Shown here: positions 1-12,010 of the stretch, one piece after another
Layout: each line of letters begins with the position of its first letter
Numbering within the stretch: position 1 is the first letter of the stretch
NCBI GenBank assembly: GCA_017311185.1
Contig: JAESUZ010000980.1
Coordinates: 1,054,001 to 1,118,000 of the forward strand
Origin: Proteles cristata cristata
Taxonomy: Eukaryota > Chordata > Mammalia > Carnivora > Hyaenidae
Direction: 5' to 3'
DNA length: 64,000 nucleotides
Notes under the pieces: model-generated
What the model was told of the DNA's origin: nothing
The model's database searches: none
Seen by the model: the letters and a program-made list of their open reading frames with translations, nothing else
Translations under genes and position numbers: made by a program

Positions 1-929
1 AAAACTGATATGACAGCTGCAATGAACAATTCTAAAATTTTGCTTTAGGAAATGATTTCCTTTATTAAAACTAAGAAAGTAGCAGCTAAGGCTTTAAAGA
101 AAACCACCAGATTTTCCTTTTTTGAAGCAATTCCATTCTATTAGTACATCTTATTATGCTACACATTTACTGACTATTGAATAAAAGTAAGGCTAAAAGA
201 TTTTTTCTCCAAAATTATGACTCCATCAAAGATATTTTGAAGTTCCTTTGATGTTCATATCCTTTCTATTTCTATTTCTCCTTCTCATAAAGTTACACTT
301 GGATTATTAAACAGCTTTCTAATAAGGGGTAGTCTTGCTTCCCGTCCATTCGATACAAACCAGCTAAAGTTCTAGTTCGTTTCTGTGCTAAAGCATCTTA
401 AATGATGCTCACTGTTCAAAGGATCGTATCTCAAATCCTTTGTTTTCCTCTGACAGCCTTTAAGATTGTATTATACTATAACTGGATTGGCCTGTTTTTA
501 GATAATTAGAAGAAAATGGTCCCAATCTGTGGGGTCTGAGGCTGAGAGTTAGATCTTTCCATAGAGAATGGGGTAAAAACTGGAGGAACTGAACTAGAAG
601 AGGTTTCTAAGAAATTCAAGAACACCAAGGCTGTTAATTCTTCCCCTAAAAAGTCAACAGACACCATGCCAGGGGTCAAAGTAGAAGCATGGAGGGAATG
701 GAATAGGAGTCATAATCCATACAAATGTCCTGAAGTGGTGGTAAGGATGGAGAAAACTTCCAGTAGTTTAAGGGGATTTTTTCAATTGGTTAGTGGAAAG
801 TTACAAAGGGAAAACAAAAAATCTTATCAGGTAGTCAGAAATAAAATCATTTTAGATATAAATATTGTATCTGGGTAGCACTTCAACATTTGTATTTTAT
901 TCGTCCTCCTATAACTGTAGGTAATAAAA
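1..929. other. Unique AT-rich DNA, no gene seen
   Basis: No interspersed repeat, RNA gene or convincing exon was recognised. A 70-codon open frame near 666-878 has no recognisable domain and is of a length expected by chance. Confidence 0.5.
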
Positions 930-1185
930 TAACAGCCAATATTTATGTAAAATTTAATTACAATATGCTAGGTGCTTTGCATGGATTATGCCATTTCCTT
1001 CCTCAAAATACCCCTATGAAGTAAGAACTATAATTACCATCAGTTTATATAGTGCAGAACAGAAAAAGCAGATGATATGCCCAAGGTGACACCGTTAGTA
1101 AGTGACATTGTCGGGGACTGGAGCCATGGTTTGCTGCTCTGGGCTCCTAAGCTACTTCTACCAATAAACTGCTGCATATTCTCAG
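930..1185 (-). repeat. MIR SINE, antisense
   Basis: The stretch reads as a diverged reverse-complement MIR. It shows the 'gctaggtgctttgcatgg' end, the 'cctatgaagtaagaactataatt' type core shortened here, and 'gcccaaggtgacaccgttag' corresponding to the conserved MIR core. MIRs are ancient tRNA-derived SINEs shared by placental mammals. A 67-codon open frame (1077-1280) overlaps it and is fortuitous. Confidence 0.7.
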
Positions 1186-4009
1186 TGCTACGCAACTACA
1201 AATATAATGATAGAAAAAGAGAAATCAGAAACCCAGTGCTTATCTGTAGAGGTGCAGTTGCTTCTCTGAACAGATACTGAGACTAGATTTGTATTTTTCC
1301 TCTCTTTGAGGAACAGTGGTTTGTTTTGTGAATTCTCCTTTACTCTCAGTTCAGTTTGTGCCCTAGGCTAGACAATTCCCTCCAGCGTATGCTGTTTGGC
1401 TGGCCGGCTTATTCCTACCTACATTCTTTTTTGATTGGTCTACTTAACACTTGCTAATGTTCTAATAAATAATTTATTTTTGTGACTTCAGCCACTTTGG
1501 CACTCTTATAAACAATCTATTTTAGGTAATGAACAATAAAGATGTTTGCAAAGTAACCGTCTCTGGCTTTTTTGCCAAAGGAACCTGAAACATTAATTTT
1601 TCTTTCAGTTTTTTTATGACAAAACACTTAAAAGAGAAAAAGGAAATGTGGCTTAGTAATATTCATTTCACTTGCTCTTATTTAATACTCTAACAACAAA
1701 GGAAATATTGTTCTACCTTTAGCAGATAGCTCTCTGTATTTTAAAATTGTTTTCAATGCTTGCTTACCTTTATAGATGGGGAAATATTTTAGCTATAAAT
1801 TATTCTCCTAACAATTAACAATCTATTAAGACTCCAACGTAATCATTTCATTATATTGGATTCTTTAGTTTCAGTCTGCTGAGCGTTAATGCAGCTTTTA
1901 ATGTCATTGGCTTTTATATCCTCATAATGAGCTCCTTTGTTTACTACACAAAATTATCTTTTTATTGATGTGCTAAGGTAGACACCTACACTAGAAGATC
2001 AAAATAAAATAAGATTTTGTGATTCAACTCTCATGTTTTGATTCTTCAGTGATTTTGTTATCTCAGTGCTTGGCTGCAGGTGTTTTTGTAGATAAACAAA
2101 AGTCTTAGAGCTCCTCGCCCATTACACATTCACAAGTCGATAGTTATCAACAAGGTACATTGTAAGGATGCATTCTCTTATAGAGGAAACAGTTTAATGT
2201 AAGAATAAATTAAATTAACCAAGAAATTCTGTTTCATGGGATCAAAAAGACAATCAAAGGACAAAAGATATGTGAGTGGGGAAACAGATTAGGGACTAAG
2301 TGTGGCATTGAAATGAACCCCCAAATGAGAAGTTTAAAATTGGTGTAAGGGTCATTGAGGCTCAACAGAAGGTTTGGGAGAAGAAAAGGAGAGTTTTGAG
2401 AGTCTAAAATAAAGACTTGAGTGATAGCATAGTGTTTTACATATTCCCTAATCTCCTCCCACCCCACCCAACCCCTGCCCTATGACAATAAAACCTGCTG
2501 ATGGATTCTTTCTCCTGTATTATCATATTCAGGGAACTATATGCAGATTTGGAGACCAGCCAGAATCATTGTCATACCCATTCTCAAAATGAAAATATTT
2601 GTTCTTCATCAGTTTACTCAACTGACTTTTTGTGTCCTTATCCTATCTACTCCTGTGACAGAAGACCCTGAGATCTAGAGTACTTGGATAGGAATTACGT
2701 GGGATTGGGAAAGGGACGAGTTATGGTTTGTATACAGAAAGAAGTAACATGGATTATGTGTGGAAGAAGATGAATTCTTACTTGAAGGATAATGAAATAT
2801 AGGAATCCTATGGAAAAATCCCATAAGGTGGTTTCTATTTTCTCTGAACAAAATAGAAGAATGCTCAAATGTACAGGAAAGCAGCTGTAAAGATTTAGAA
2901 GAGTGGCTAAAATTTAGAAAACATCTAAACCGAGGTGATCAGAAGGGGATGTAACTAAGGAAAAGTAAACAGATTTTATAGCTGAACTGAGGACCCATTG
3001 GAATCTGCCATCTGCATCTATATGTTAACACTGAAATCTAGGTTTTCATGTTTCCATAGCAGTGCTCTGAAATGGGGAGGCAGAGAAAGCAAATAAATAA
3101 AGAGGTATAAAAATTAATATTATTAGATATAATCTAGCTAAAATGATGGAACACAATTCAATATTAGGATGAAAAGGAAATACAGAAATACAGAAGTAAT
3201 TGCTTTTCACTCCATAAAATCAATGAGAATGGGCAAAACAAAACAAAACAGCCACCTGCCCTGCATCAATTATTTCAGAGCTCTAACCAAAGACTTGTAG
3301 TAACCAGGGGAAGATTTATTCAAGAAAACCATGGCTGTATCTCAGCAATAACTGTCAGTTTTGTGGCCTTTAAGCTTTCTCTATTTGCATCTCCTGCTCT
3401 TCCAACATTAGTTGTGAAAACCAGCAGGGGAGCAACTGGAAGAGCAGAACAGGGATAGATTTATTTCAAAGACTCATTCTCAAAATGCTGCCATCATTTG
3501 ACTTGTCTGGTGGTTCCCTAGAACATCCCAATTGCAAAACTACTTACACTCACATGACTTTGAGCTTACTCAGCATGACCAGCCATTTCCCTGGGGGGCA
3601 TTGTGGAAAAGAGCATTTGTCATGAAATATTACAGGCAGTTGTTTAAGTGCATGGTTTCCTGAGGTCGTAGGTAAATGGATGGCACAAACACTAGTGTAG
3701 ACAAAAAACTTAAAAGGAAAAGCTGCAAATGAAATGCATATAGGGCTTTGAAAAGCCTGAAATATCACTGGGAATTCAGAAGGCCATGAACATGCATAGA
3801 GCACATGCCCCAGACACCTTTCTTTCCTTCTCAAGAAAGTCAGAAGAAAGCCTTGAGCTCTCATCTCTGGTTGAACTTGTGGCTCTGTACAAGCAAGATG
3901 TGAGGCAAAGACAGATTTGATAAATACCTGGCCAAGTGTTGAAGGTCTGCTACTTGACAAAGATTGAGTGCATTTTCCCAAAAGTCAGTTGCTCCCACAC
4001 AGTGGGGAT
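1186..4009. other. Unique DNA, no gene seen; TAAT-rich part at 1380-2130
   Basis: No repeat family was recognised across 2.8 kb. The 1380-2130 portion has many TAAT/ATTA cores and little low-complexity sequence, as conserved non-coding DNA often does. A 143-codon open frame lies antisense at 3550-3981 and is listed separately. Confidence 0.4.
3550..3981 (-). other. Unsupported 143-codon antisense open frame
   Basis: This is the longest open frame in the window that is not partly inside a SINE. The conceptual protein starts MGKCTQSLSSS, is rich in Phe, Ser and Cys, and has no signal peptide, domain or repeat that I recognise. I see no splice context, Kozak argument or codon bias in its favour. 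It is most likely chance; a lineage-specific exon or an unrecognised old repeat is possible. Confidence 0.12.
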
Positions 4010-5470
4010 CTACTTCTGGACTCCCTTATGTTCCATTGATCCATATATCTAGCTTTACACTGATACCACACCATTTTTCATCACTATAGATTAACAAACT
4101 TTTCTTCTTTCTCAAAGGTTGTTTTTTGTTGTTTTGTTATTTGGGTTCTTTTCATTTCTGTATGAGTTTAGAATCAGTTTTATTCTATCAAATAATCTTT
4201 TTTTCAAAAGGATTGCACTGGAAATTTAGTTTAATCTGTAGAAAACTAAGATCTTTGCAATGTTGGTCCTTCTAACAAGTGAATAAAGAATGTATCTTCA
4301 TTTATTTAGGTTTTAAAATTTTTCTCAAAAATGTTTTGCATTTTTCAGAAGCCAAATTATTCACGTATTTTATCAGATTTATCCTTAATACTTTAAACCT
4401 TATGCTAATTTAAATGGTATTTTTAAAATTTCAATCTCATATTGTGCATAACTACAACTGATTTGTGCATAATGATCTTGCATATTGCAAATCTTGCTAC
4501 ATTCTCTTGGACTTTCTTTGTAGAAGATCATGCCACCAGTGAGTCAAAAAAGTTTTAATTCTTCCTTTCCAATTTGGATGTCTTTTATTTCTTTTCCTTC
4601 CTTGTTCACACTGGCTAGAACATCCAGTTCTAGCAATGTTTAATAGTAGTGGTAATGTGGGAAGTGCTTCACTTTTACCATCTTAGAAGCAAAACTTTCA
4701 ATTTCCACCAATAAGAATGCTGTGAGCTTGTTAAAAGATATTTTTACAGGTTGAAGAATTGCCCTTCTTGTCTTAGTCAGCGGAGGCTTGGGTTGGTTAG
4801 TTTTCAGTCAGAAATAAATGATTTTGCCAAATGGTTTTCTGTATCTATTGACAATAAGTACAATAGTGTTTTTAGTTTTTAGTTTTTTAATATGATGAAT
4901 TCTACTGATAGTAATTTTTGAATGTGGTACCATCCTTGGATTCTAGGGATAAAGTATACTTTCTCATGTGGTAGTACCTTTTATACATATCTAGATTTTA
5001 TTTGCTTCTATTTTAATGAGAATTTTGTTGTTTTTGTCCATGAGGGATAATGTTCTACAGTTTTCTTTTCTTGTCATGTCTTGGTGGTTTCAGTACTGTA
5101 TAATAGTGGCCTTAAAAAAATGAGTGGTAGGGTATTCCCATCTTTAATTTTCTGGGAGTATTCTATAGGACTGATAAAATTTCTTTCCTATACCTTTGGT
5201 AGAATTTACCAGTAAAGTAGTCCTGGCCTGAAGTTTTTCTTTTAGGAAGGTTTTTACCTACAAATACAATATGTTTAATAGACATAAGGCTATTCTTGTT
5301 ATTTATTTTTCTTGAGTGAGATTTGGTAGTTTGGATCTCTTAAGGAATTTGTTTATTTCATCTAGGCTGTTGAACCTATTTTTACAAAATTGCTTATAAT
5401 ATTTCATTATTATCCTATTAACATTTGTAGAACAGTCATCCTCAAATTTATTTTAATTATTTTCTTAAAG
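4010..5470 (-). mobile_element. L1 LINE relic, antisense, ORF2 reverse-transcriptase region
   Basis: Read on the minus strand this follows L1 ORF2 order. The right end (about 5200-5240) carries the antisense of the 'fingers/palm' region near the 'trying to close the gap' linker (agtaaagtagtcctggcctg). At 4930-4960 is the antisense of the 'tatccctagaatccaagg' segment. At 4020-4080 is the antisense of the segment around 'tgtggtatcagtgtaaagct'. It has many stops and indels, lacks both L1 ends and cannot code. It is an old inactive mammalian L1 copy. Confidence 0.8.
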
Positions 5471-5719
5471 AATCTTTTTTAGACTTTTCTTCTTCTAATT
5501 GCACCCTCAACCCCCATACATAAACTCTTAATTCCATAAATATACTATAAGTTTCTTCATATCATATATAGTATTTGATACGTAAGAAGAGTAACGTGCT
5601 TTGCTCCCCCAAACCAAATTTACCCCTGTAAGGGAATCATCACCCCATTCAAAATGCACACTATAGAATCTATAATGGAGTTCACTTCTCTTATTCTTGT
5701 TATTAGTCTTTTGGGTGTG

Positions 5720-5974
5720 TGTCTTTCTCTTTTTTTAAATTTTTTTTTAATGTTTTATTAATTTCTAGGAGAGAGAGAGAGAGAGACAGCGTGAGCAGGG
5801 GAGGGTCAGAGAGAGAGGGAGTCACAGACTGAAACAGGCTCCAGGCTCTGAGCTGGCAGTCAGCACAGAGCCCGACGCGGGGCTCGAACCCACGAACCGC
5901 GAGATCATGACCTGAGCGAAAGTCGGACGCTCAACCGACTAAGCCACCCAGGCGCCCCTGTCTTTCTCTTTTTT
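5720..5974 (-). mobile_element. CAN-SINE, antisense, young-looking
   Basis: A full-length carnivoran tRNA-Lys SINE occupies about 5737-5958. Read on the minus strand it has the 'GCGCCTGGGTGGCTTAG' head, an intact 'GGTTCGAGCCCC' B box, a CT tract and the tail 'CCTAGAAATTAATAAAACA'. It is flanked by a 16-bp duplication 'tgtctttctctttttt' at 5720 and 5959. It shares a tail and 'TTTCAGTCTGTGAC' motif with the copies at 7239 and 39279. Confidence 0.95.
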
Positions 5975-6545
5975 GATCAGTCTGTCTACAGATTTAATCT
6001 AGTTTCTCTCTGTTATTAACAGACAATTTTCCTCAACATGGAAACCTGGGGAAATTCTCAGTCACAGCAAATTATTTTGGTTTTTCAAGAATAATAATAA
6101 TGTAGGTTTACTCTTTATGCTTTATATTTAATTTTTCTTTTTTCTCAGGTCTTGAATTTACTGTATTATCTTATTTGCAGCATTATCTATATTCTTTCTA
6201 TAGTTTTTCACATGTTTACTATGTATTTAATAGTTTCAGAACTTCTCATCATTCACTAAACATTTTTGAGAAAACACTAACATTTATATTAAACTAAGAA
6301 ACTAATTGTGTAAATGTCTTGTTGGATGACATAAATATTGAAGAATAAATTACTATTTTATCTAAGTCATAAAATGTATTATTTTTATATAGGGAACAGT
6401 AGTACTCTCTTCCTCCCAAGAACACCTTATACCTTCTATCATCTTAAATTCATCAGTAGTAATAGATTACAACATTGTGATGCCTATCAGGGTTCACAGA
6501 ACATGATAATACTATGAAAATTAAAAACAATAATAACCATTACCT
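5975..6545. other. AT-rich DNA, possibly more L1 relic
   Basis: No gene is visible. The T-rich sequence at 6070-6220 resembles antisense L1 ORF2 in composition but not clearly enough to call. It may continue the relic that ends near 5470. Confidence 0.3.
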
Positions 6546-6549
6546 TCAT

Positions 6550-6690
6550 ATCATGCTTTAGCACTTATAGAATTCTGAATAACTTCTCTTAATTGATTGT
6601 CACAAAAACATTCTGGGTTAGTACGATAATATCATTCTTTCAAAATATATACATAAGGATTCAGCAGTTTGACCATAGTTGCCTATAGAA
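6550..6690 (-). repeat. MIR fragment, antisense
   Basis: Sequence around 'cttctcttaattgattgtcac' and 'aaggattcagcagtttgacc' parallels the antisense MIR core (ends of a low-quality match). It is diverged and truncated at both ends. Confidence 0.5.
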
Positions 6691-7222
6691 CTTTTTTGGT
6701 AAGCTTAGAACACACATGAATATAAATACACAAAGCTCAGTATCTGTAATCTTAAATGTCTAGGTTTGTATATACTCTTTCTTTGTAACTAGAGATTGGT
6801 TTTTGTGCCTAGCCCAAAAGATATTTGTAGCTATTCAGCCAAAGATGAATACTAAATATTTCTACTCTTAAAAGCTTTACAATCATTGCTACAAAGGAGG
6901 GAGATAATACAAAGCTTTCCATGCTGTCTGAAATCCAACTAATAGCTGATTTTATCACTTCCTACTTCTTGGTTAGAAATTGAAGGAGAAATTGCATCAC
7001 ATATTTGGATTAAATGATGAAAAAGTATCCAAAGCTCGTTGTGACAGGTAAATCTCAATTCTTCAGAAAATATAAGTCTGACCCAAACAAAGAACTATTG
7101 GAATTTTAGGATCCCAGGACTAAAGTCTTATATGTCACATCAGGGGACACCCAACTTCTGAATTTCCTTTTCTCAGTAGTACATCAAATATGGAGGCCAG
7201 ACCCATGGAAAGTATACCGTTT

Positions 7223-7490
7223 AAAAATTAAAAGTTGAGGGGCGCCTGGGTGGCTTAGTCGGTTAAGCGTCCGACTTTCACTTAGGTCATGATCTCGCGG
7301 TTCGTGGGTTTGAGCCCCGCGTCGGGCTCTGTGCTGACTGCCAGCTCAGAGCCTGGAGCCTGTTTCAGTCTGTGACACCCTCTCTCTCTGACCCTCCCCT
7401 GTTCACGCTGTCTCTCTCTCTCTCTCCTAGAAATAAATAAAAAAACATTAAAAAAAAATAAATAAATAAAAAATAAAAATTAAAAGTTGA
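7223..7490 (+). mobile_element. CAN-SINE, sense, young-looking
   Basis: A full-length element at about 7239-7474 starts ggcgcctgggtggcttag. Its B box has one mismatch (GGTTTGAGCCCC), it has a CT tract and 'cctagaaataaataa', and the tail is extended A/ATAA-rich. It is flanked by a perfect 16-bp duplication 'aaaaattaaaagttga' at 7223 and 7475. Confidence 0.95.
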
Positions 7491-7689
7491 GTATATTGTA
7501 AGAAGAGGTTCTGAAATCAGTAGCCACTAAGATGAATATAATTTCTGTTAAGTATAAAAATTATCATTTGTGTATGTGAGACAACATAGTAGTTATTCAT
7601 TAAGAGGGAAAAAGTGTGTTGAGGATATGATTTTGCTAAGGGAGGGACAGTGAACATTACCAAAAGTAAGTTTTGCTGATCGGGAAACC

Positions 7690-7806
7690 TGAGGAAGTTA
7701 CACGGACCTTGTATTCAAGTTTCCCTACTCACAAAATAGGATTAAATGAGTTAATCCTAATAATCTGCTAAGAATTATGACTGACACATAGTCTGTGTTA
7801 GGTAAA
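7690..7806 (+). repeat. MIR 3' fragment
   Basis: 'ttccctactcacaaaatagg attaaatgagttaatcc' (two adjacent pieces) and 'gactgacacatagtctgtg' match the second half of MIR in sense orientation. It abuts the next SINE. Confidence 0.55.
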
Positions 7807-8056
7807 TCAATCAGTCAATATTATTTCTTGTTTAAAATGTATGCTTGTTTGTTTATTTTTGAGAGAGAGCAGGCACACAAGTTGGGGAGGGGCAGAGAGA
7901 GAGGGAGACACGGAATCTGAAGCAGGCTCCAGGATCTGAGAGCACAGAGCCCTACAAATGGCTTGAACCCACAAACTGTGAGATCATGACCTGAGCCAAA
8001 GTCGGATGCCCAACTGACTGAGCCACCCAGTTGCCTCAATCAGAATTATTTCTTAG
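7807..8056 (-). mobile_element. CAN-SINE, antisense
   Basis: A CAN-SINE covers about 7831-8037. It shows the antisense tail 'tgtttgtttatttttgagag', the GA-rich tract, 'gatcatgacctgagccaaag' and the antisense head 'actgagccacccag'. Flanks share an imperfect duplication (caatcag...attatttctt). The B box is degraded (GGGTTCAAGCC), so it is older than the copies at 5.7 and 7.2 kb. Confidence 0.9.
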
Positions 8057-8307
8057 AGCTTAGCATTTTCTTAATTTGTGCATATCTTAGAAACCAAGGA
8101 TTAAGCATTTATCTTAAATTATAAACTGAGAGGCTAATAGGGGAATAATGTTTATCTACATTCCTTTCTCTGAGAGATAATTTTGGTGAAGATCTTCCCA
8201 GACATATGAAAGGTTGGGCCAATTTTACAACTAGAGTGGGCCAAGTGTATTGGTTATAACAGGATATGCTATTATAACCAATACAGTTGGTTTTCTTGTG
8301 CTGAATG

Positions 8308-8538
8308 CCACAAAGGCTGATTTTTTTTAAGTTTGTTTATTTAATTTGAGAGAGAGACAAAGAGAGAGAGCATGAGGGAGGGGCAGAGAGACAGGGAGAG
8401 AGAGAATCTCAAACAGGCTCTCTGCTGTCAGCTCAGAGTCTGATGTGGGGCTCCATGAAATCATGAAATCATGACCTGAGCCTAATTCAAGAGTCAGATG
8501 CTTAACCGACAGAACCACCCAGGTGCCCCACAAAGACT
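8308..8538 (-). mobile_element. CAN-SINE, antisense, with internal loss
   Basis: A CAN-SINE covers about 8320-8529, with antisense tail, GA tract and 'accacccaggtgcccc' head. The B-box region is replaced by a short direct repeat 'catgaaatcatgaaatcatg', so the internal promoter is broken. Flanks 'ccacaaaggct' and 'ccacaaagact' form an imperfect 11-bp duplication. Open frames here on both strands are by-products of the repeat. Confidence 0.9.
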
Positions 8539-8541
8539 TTT

Positions 8542-9287
8542 TCTGAATTACATTTTTTCTCTATCTGTTTCTATTTGTTCATCTGCCCACCATAATTACT
8601 CAGGAACTTGGTCTAAGGAAGCAGCCATCATCTTAAATTTTGCTGGTTGTGGAGTCAGAGGTAAAAGAAGCTCTGGAAGGTGTTCCCCTGTCACATCAGT
8701 CCACTCAAATCATGGACTAAAATTTGGGGATCTGGGAGTTTAGTCATTCATGCTTTCCAAAGTGAATAAGAACCAGATGTCTGTGAATTGCATTATTAAA
8801 TAATATGGATGCCTGGTGTGTGGACCTTAGGGTCAGGATGGGAATAAGGGAAGGAAGCAGCCCATTTGGTTAAGTGGGTTGATTGCTGTAGTTCTGGATC
8901 TGACAACATTCCTCTGCTCACTCCCATACTCTGCTTGCCAGCCACCAGCATGCACACTCACACTGCAAGGCAAACACTCTCATTCAGTTACCGATGTTTC
9001 TTAGAGAGATAAAGAGAAAGAAAAGCACCATTTTTAATGTTTTGTTTGTGCCCCTAGATCACCCAAAGCTTGTAGCTCTGTGGACTGGAATTACTGTCAC
9101 AGCAATTTACCATATGGCATCATCAGTTACACCTTGATTTATTTTGTTAATAAAATCTATGGAAAGTTTATTTGTCTAATGGGCCAATGACACTGGAGTG
9201 TCAAAGTGCCTTTGCATTAAAAAATCCAATCTTGAATTAAAAAATCCCCCTACAGAGGGGGAAGGAAGTAGTTTCATCAAACTGAGC
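8542..9287. other. Unique DNA, no gene seen
   Basis: No repeat family or exon was recognised. An 81-codon open frame begins inside the neighbouring SINE and runs into this segment; it is judged fortuitous. Confidence 0.4.
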
Positions 9288-9425
9288 TAAAAGGAGGAGG
9301 AAGAGGAGGAGGATGTAGTGGGGGAGGAGGTTAGGAGGAGGAGGTGGAAGAGGAAGAAGGGAAGGAAGAAGAGGGAGTGGAGGAGAATGAGGAAGTGGAG
9401 GAGGAGAAGGGAGTGGAAGAGGAGG
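9288..9425 (+). repeat. GGA/GAA-rich purine tract
   Basis: About 138 bp of almost uninterrupted purines on the plus strand, built from GGA, GAA and GTGGA units. The Glu-rich and Pro-rich open frames on the two strands come from the triplet repeat and are not evidence of coding. Such tracts can form intramolecular triplexes. Confidence 0.9.
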
Positions 9426-10178
9426 TCCTATGCGTGTATCAGCCTTCATCTCCCATTACCTGTCCCAGCTTGAGACCTCATACCTTCTCAGGACCACTAA
9501 CCACCCTCAACAGGATGCATGTGGCTCTCTGCTGAAATTGTGCCCATTTAAGACAACCCTTCCCTACTATACTTTGTTGCAGCTCTGTGCAAGTTTTAAG
9601 GAAGAGAGAAGGAATTTCTTGCTGTGTAGGATTCTGAATCCACATAGGGCCAGGACCCAATTACTAACACACTTTGGGGACATATGACAATAGATTGGTC
9701 ACTATCACATAAGCACAGATGTGCTGCTTTATCTCAAACGTTGCCCTTAGTAACGAAGACATTTTTTCCCAAAGCATCTCTCATGAAAACAACTATTGGA
9801 GGCAGAATTGGTCTTATTTAATTAACTTCTTACTTCCAACCCTCAGGCACAGGAGAAAATAATGCAAAATTACCATGAAACAGTTGGTGACCACCTACTG
9901 ATTTTTTTTGCAATATTTCTAAATGTTTTTATTTCTGTTTAAAAGCACTTTATTCCCTTAGCATTTCAGTTACCAGAGAAATTCAATCCTATCAAAATAA
10001 AGGAAACTAGTAGAAAAGTGTTATATTGTCTACTTTTTCATTGCATTATCTATTTGTTTCTTTTTATGCTTCTCATTCACTCTAATTCTATTTGATTCAG
10101 TTACCTATGTTTCCTATTTTTTATAGTATTGAATTCTGCTCTACTCCACTCAATTTTCATGCATTTATCTTTCCTCTC
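9426..10178. other. Unique DNA, no gene seen
   Basis: No recognisable repeat or gene. The open frames around 9430-9687 overlap the end of the purine tract and each other on both strands, which argues against coding. Confidence 0.4.
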
Positions 10179-10425
10179 CAAATACCATATTGTTTCAGGG
10201 GCGCCTGGGTGGCTCAGTCAGTTAAGCCTCCAACTTCAGGTCAGGTCATGATCTCACGGTTCGTGGGTTCGAGCCCCACATCCTGCTCTGTGCTGACAGC
10301 TAGCTCAGAGCCTAGAACCTGCTTCAGATTCTGTATCTCCCTCTCTCTCTGGCCCTCCCCTGCTCACAATGTCTCTCTCTCTCTCAAATAAATAAAACAT
10401 TAAAAAAATACAAATACCATATTGT
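10179..10425 (+). mobile_element. CAN-SINE, sense
   Basis: A full-length element (about 10194-10410) has 'gcgcctgggtggctcagtca', an intact GGTTCGAGCCCC B box, 'gacagctagctcagagcc' and the tail 'aaataaataaaacatt'. It is flanked by a perfect 15-bp duplication 'caaataccatattgt'. A 99-codon open frame overlaps it and is a repeat artefact. Confidence 0.95.
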
Positions 10426-11168
10426 ATCATTAACTTAAGGTAGCAGAGTGAAGAGAGTTGGTGTTTTTTTACCTCTCTTAATATCAGAATGCAACTTGTA
10501 TTCCATTTATCTTTATTTGCTCATTTTTCATTTTTATCCAATGGAATTTGAATAGAACACTGATATTTAATGAGCTGGAAATTGATTTTGAAAATGCATA
10601 CATTGGAATAATACATAGTGTTTAAGTTGCATAACAATATTAGGATATGAATATATAATAATACCATTAGTAGTGTTTTCATTTGTTTGTTAATAATACT
10701 GATATATTGATAAATTGCACAATGACCCTGAAAAGGTCCCTTTTTTCATCTGCCCTTTCTTTGCTGCAGAAATTGTGATGAATAACAAGAGATGTGGACC
10801 AAAACTTGAAAGAAATAAAAGCAGATGATATTCTGTTGGTGCTATTATTTTGAATTTGTAGCTTTTGTAAAATAAAAACATTTCTCAAAAAGAATTTCAC
10901 AGAAAACCCAAATACTTGATAAATAGTTCTGACAAATTCTTTTGCTGGTGTCTCAAGTTGTATCTAAAAACAAAACAAAACAAAAAACAAGCTATACCTC
11001 CATTTGTTATGTTCAAGTCAAAATACAAGAGTGATGTCAAAATAAACCAGGCTTTGAAAGTAAAACAGTTGTTGTGGATGTCCTGTCTATGGGAACAAAC
11101 TTCCACAAGTTTCCATATATGAGTGCTAAGTAGCTGTTTTTACATATATGTAAAACTTGGATCAAGAG
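10426..11168. other. Unique AT-rich DNA, no gene seen
   Basis: Overlapping short open frames exist on both strands around 10680-11120, with no recognisable motifs and mutual overlap. No repeat family was recognised beyond an AAAAC-type run at 10968-10990. Confidence 0.4.
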
Positions 11169-11409
11169 GCAGGTCATTTAAGAGCCACTTGGGTACCCGA
11201 TTTGGTTAATCATCTGATTCTTGATTTTGGCTCAGGTCATTATGTCAGTTTGTGAGTTTGAGCTCCATGTTGGGCGTTGCACTGACCCTGAAGATCCTGC
11301 TTAGGACTCTCTCTCTCTCCTTCTCTCTCTGCCCCTCCCCTGCTTGCATTCTTTCTGTTTCTCTCAAAATAAATAAATAAACTTAAAAAAAGAAGCAGGT
11401 CATTTAAGA
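11169..11409 (+). mobile_element. Older CAN-SINE, sense
   Basis: The element (about 11184-11394) belongs to an older 'cttgattttggctcaggtca' type with a diverged head (cacttgggtacccgatttgg) and tail 'aaataaataaacttaaaaa'. It is flanked by a perfect 15-bp duplication 'gcaggtcatttaaga'. The B box is changed to GAGTTTGAGCTCC. Confidence 0.9.
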
Positions 11410-11745
11410 TAAGTGTGCGCACAGTTACCCGTGACACTGTATAAGTTGAGGAAAGGGAAACAGTAATAAAATTAAGGTAACTGTGCAGAAACTTATCAGA
11501 AGATTCAGTTAAGTTTAAGGTGGTTGATATCAGAATGTAAATATGACTGTGAGACTTGAGATGCCAGGAGGCAATGTCAATAGTTTCATGAAAAATCTGC
11601 ATAGAAGATAATACCAGCAACTATAGATACAGAATCCAATTGTAATCATGATATTAAAGAGAGTATGTTTTTATCACATCAGCTGAAATTGATCATACTG
11701 CTTCATGTATCCATGACTTTTTATAAGCTATCCCTGTGGCCACAT
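11410..11745. other. Unique DNA, no gene seen
   Basis: A 126-codon antisense open frame spans 11240-11620, but its last part is SINE sequence and the rest has no recognisable domain. Confidence 0.35.
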
Positions 11746-11749
11746 TCTC

Positions 11750-12005
11750 TTCCCTGACTTATCCACCTAGGGAACTTATATTCAATCTTCGAAATCAGTT
11801 CAAATATTAATCCTCCTATGGAACTTCCCTGAACCCAGGTTAGAATTGATTTCTTCCTATGTTATACTACCACTAAGGTACACTTACTTGTTTACATTGC
11901 TGGCTTGTCAAATGTGAATTACTTGAGAGCAAGAATTCCTTCATTTTCTTTGTATACATTACTGGTCCCAGTAGATGTAAATGTGTGCTAAATGAATGCT
12001 TTATA
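11750..12005 (+). repeat. L2 LINE 3' end
   Basis: The order 'aatcctcctatggaacttcc ctgaa', 'attacttgagagcaagaatt cc' and 'gtgctaaatgaatgc' follows the L2 3' terminus. L2 elements predate placental mammals. No coding capacity remains. Confidence 0.65.
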
Positions 12006-12010
12006 TGATT

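Noticed and set aside
7239..7440. tRNA gene suggested by box A and box B motifs
   Set aside because: The motifs belong to the tRNA-derived head of CAN-SINEs; no cloverleaf with intact stems and anticodon arm is present.
9237..9535. Proline-rich and glutamate-rich proteins
   Set aside because: Both are translations of the GGA/TCC triplet tract on opposite strands.
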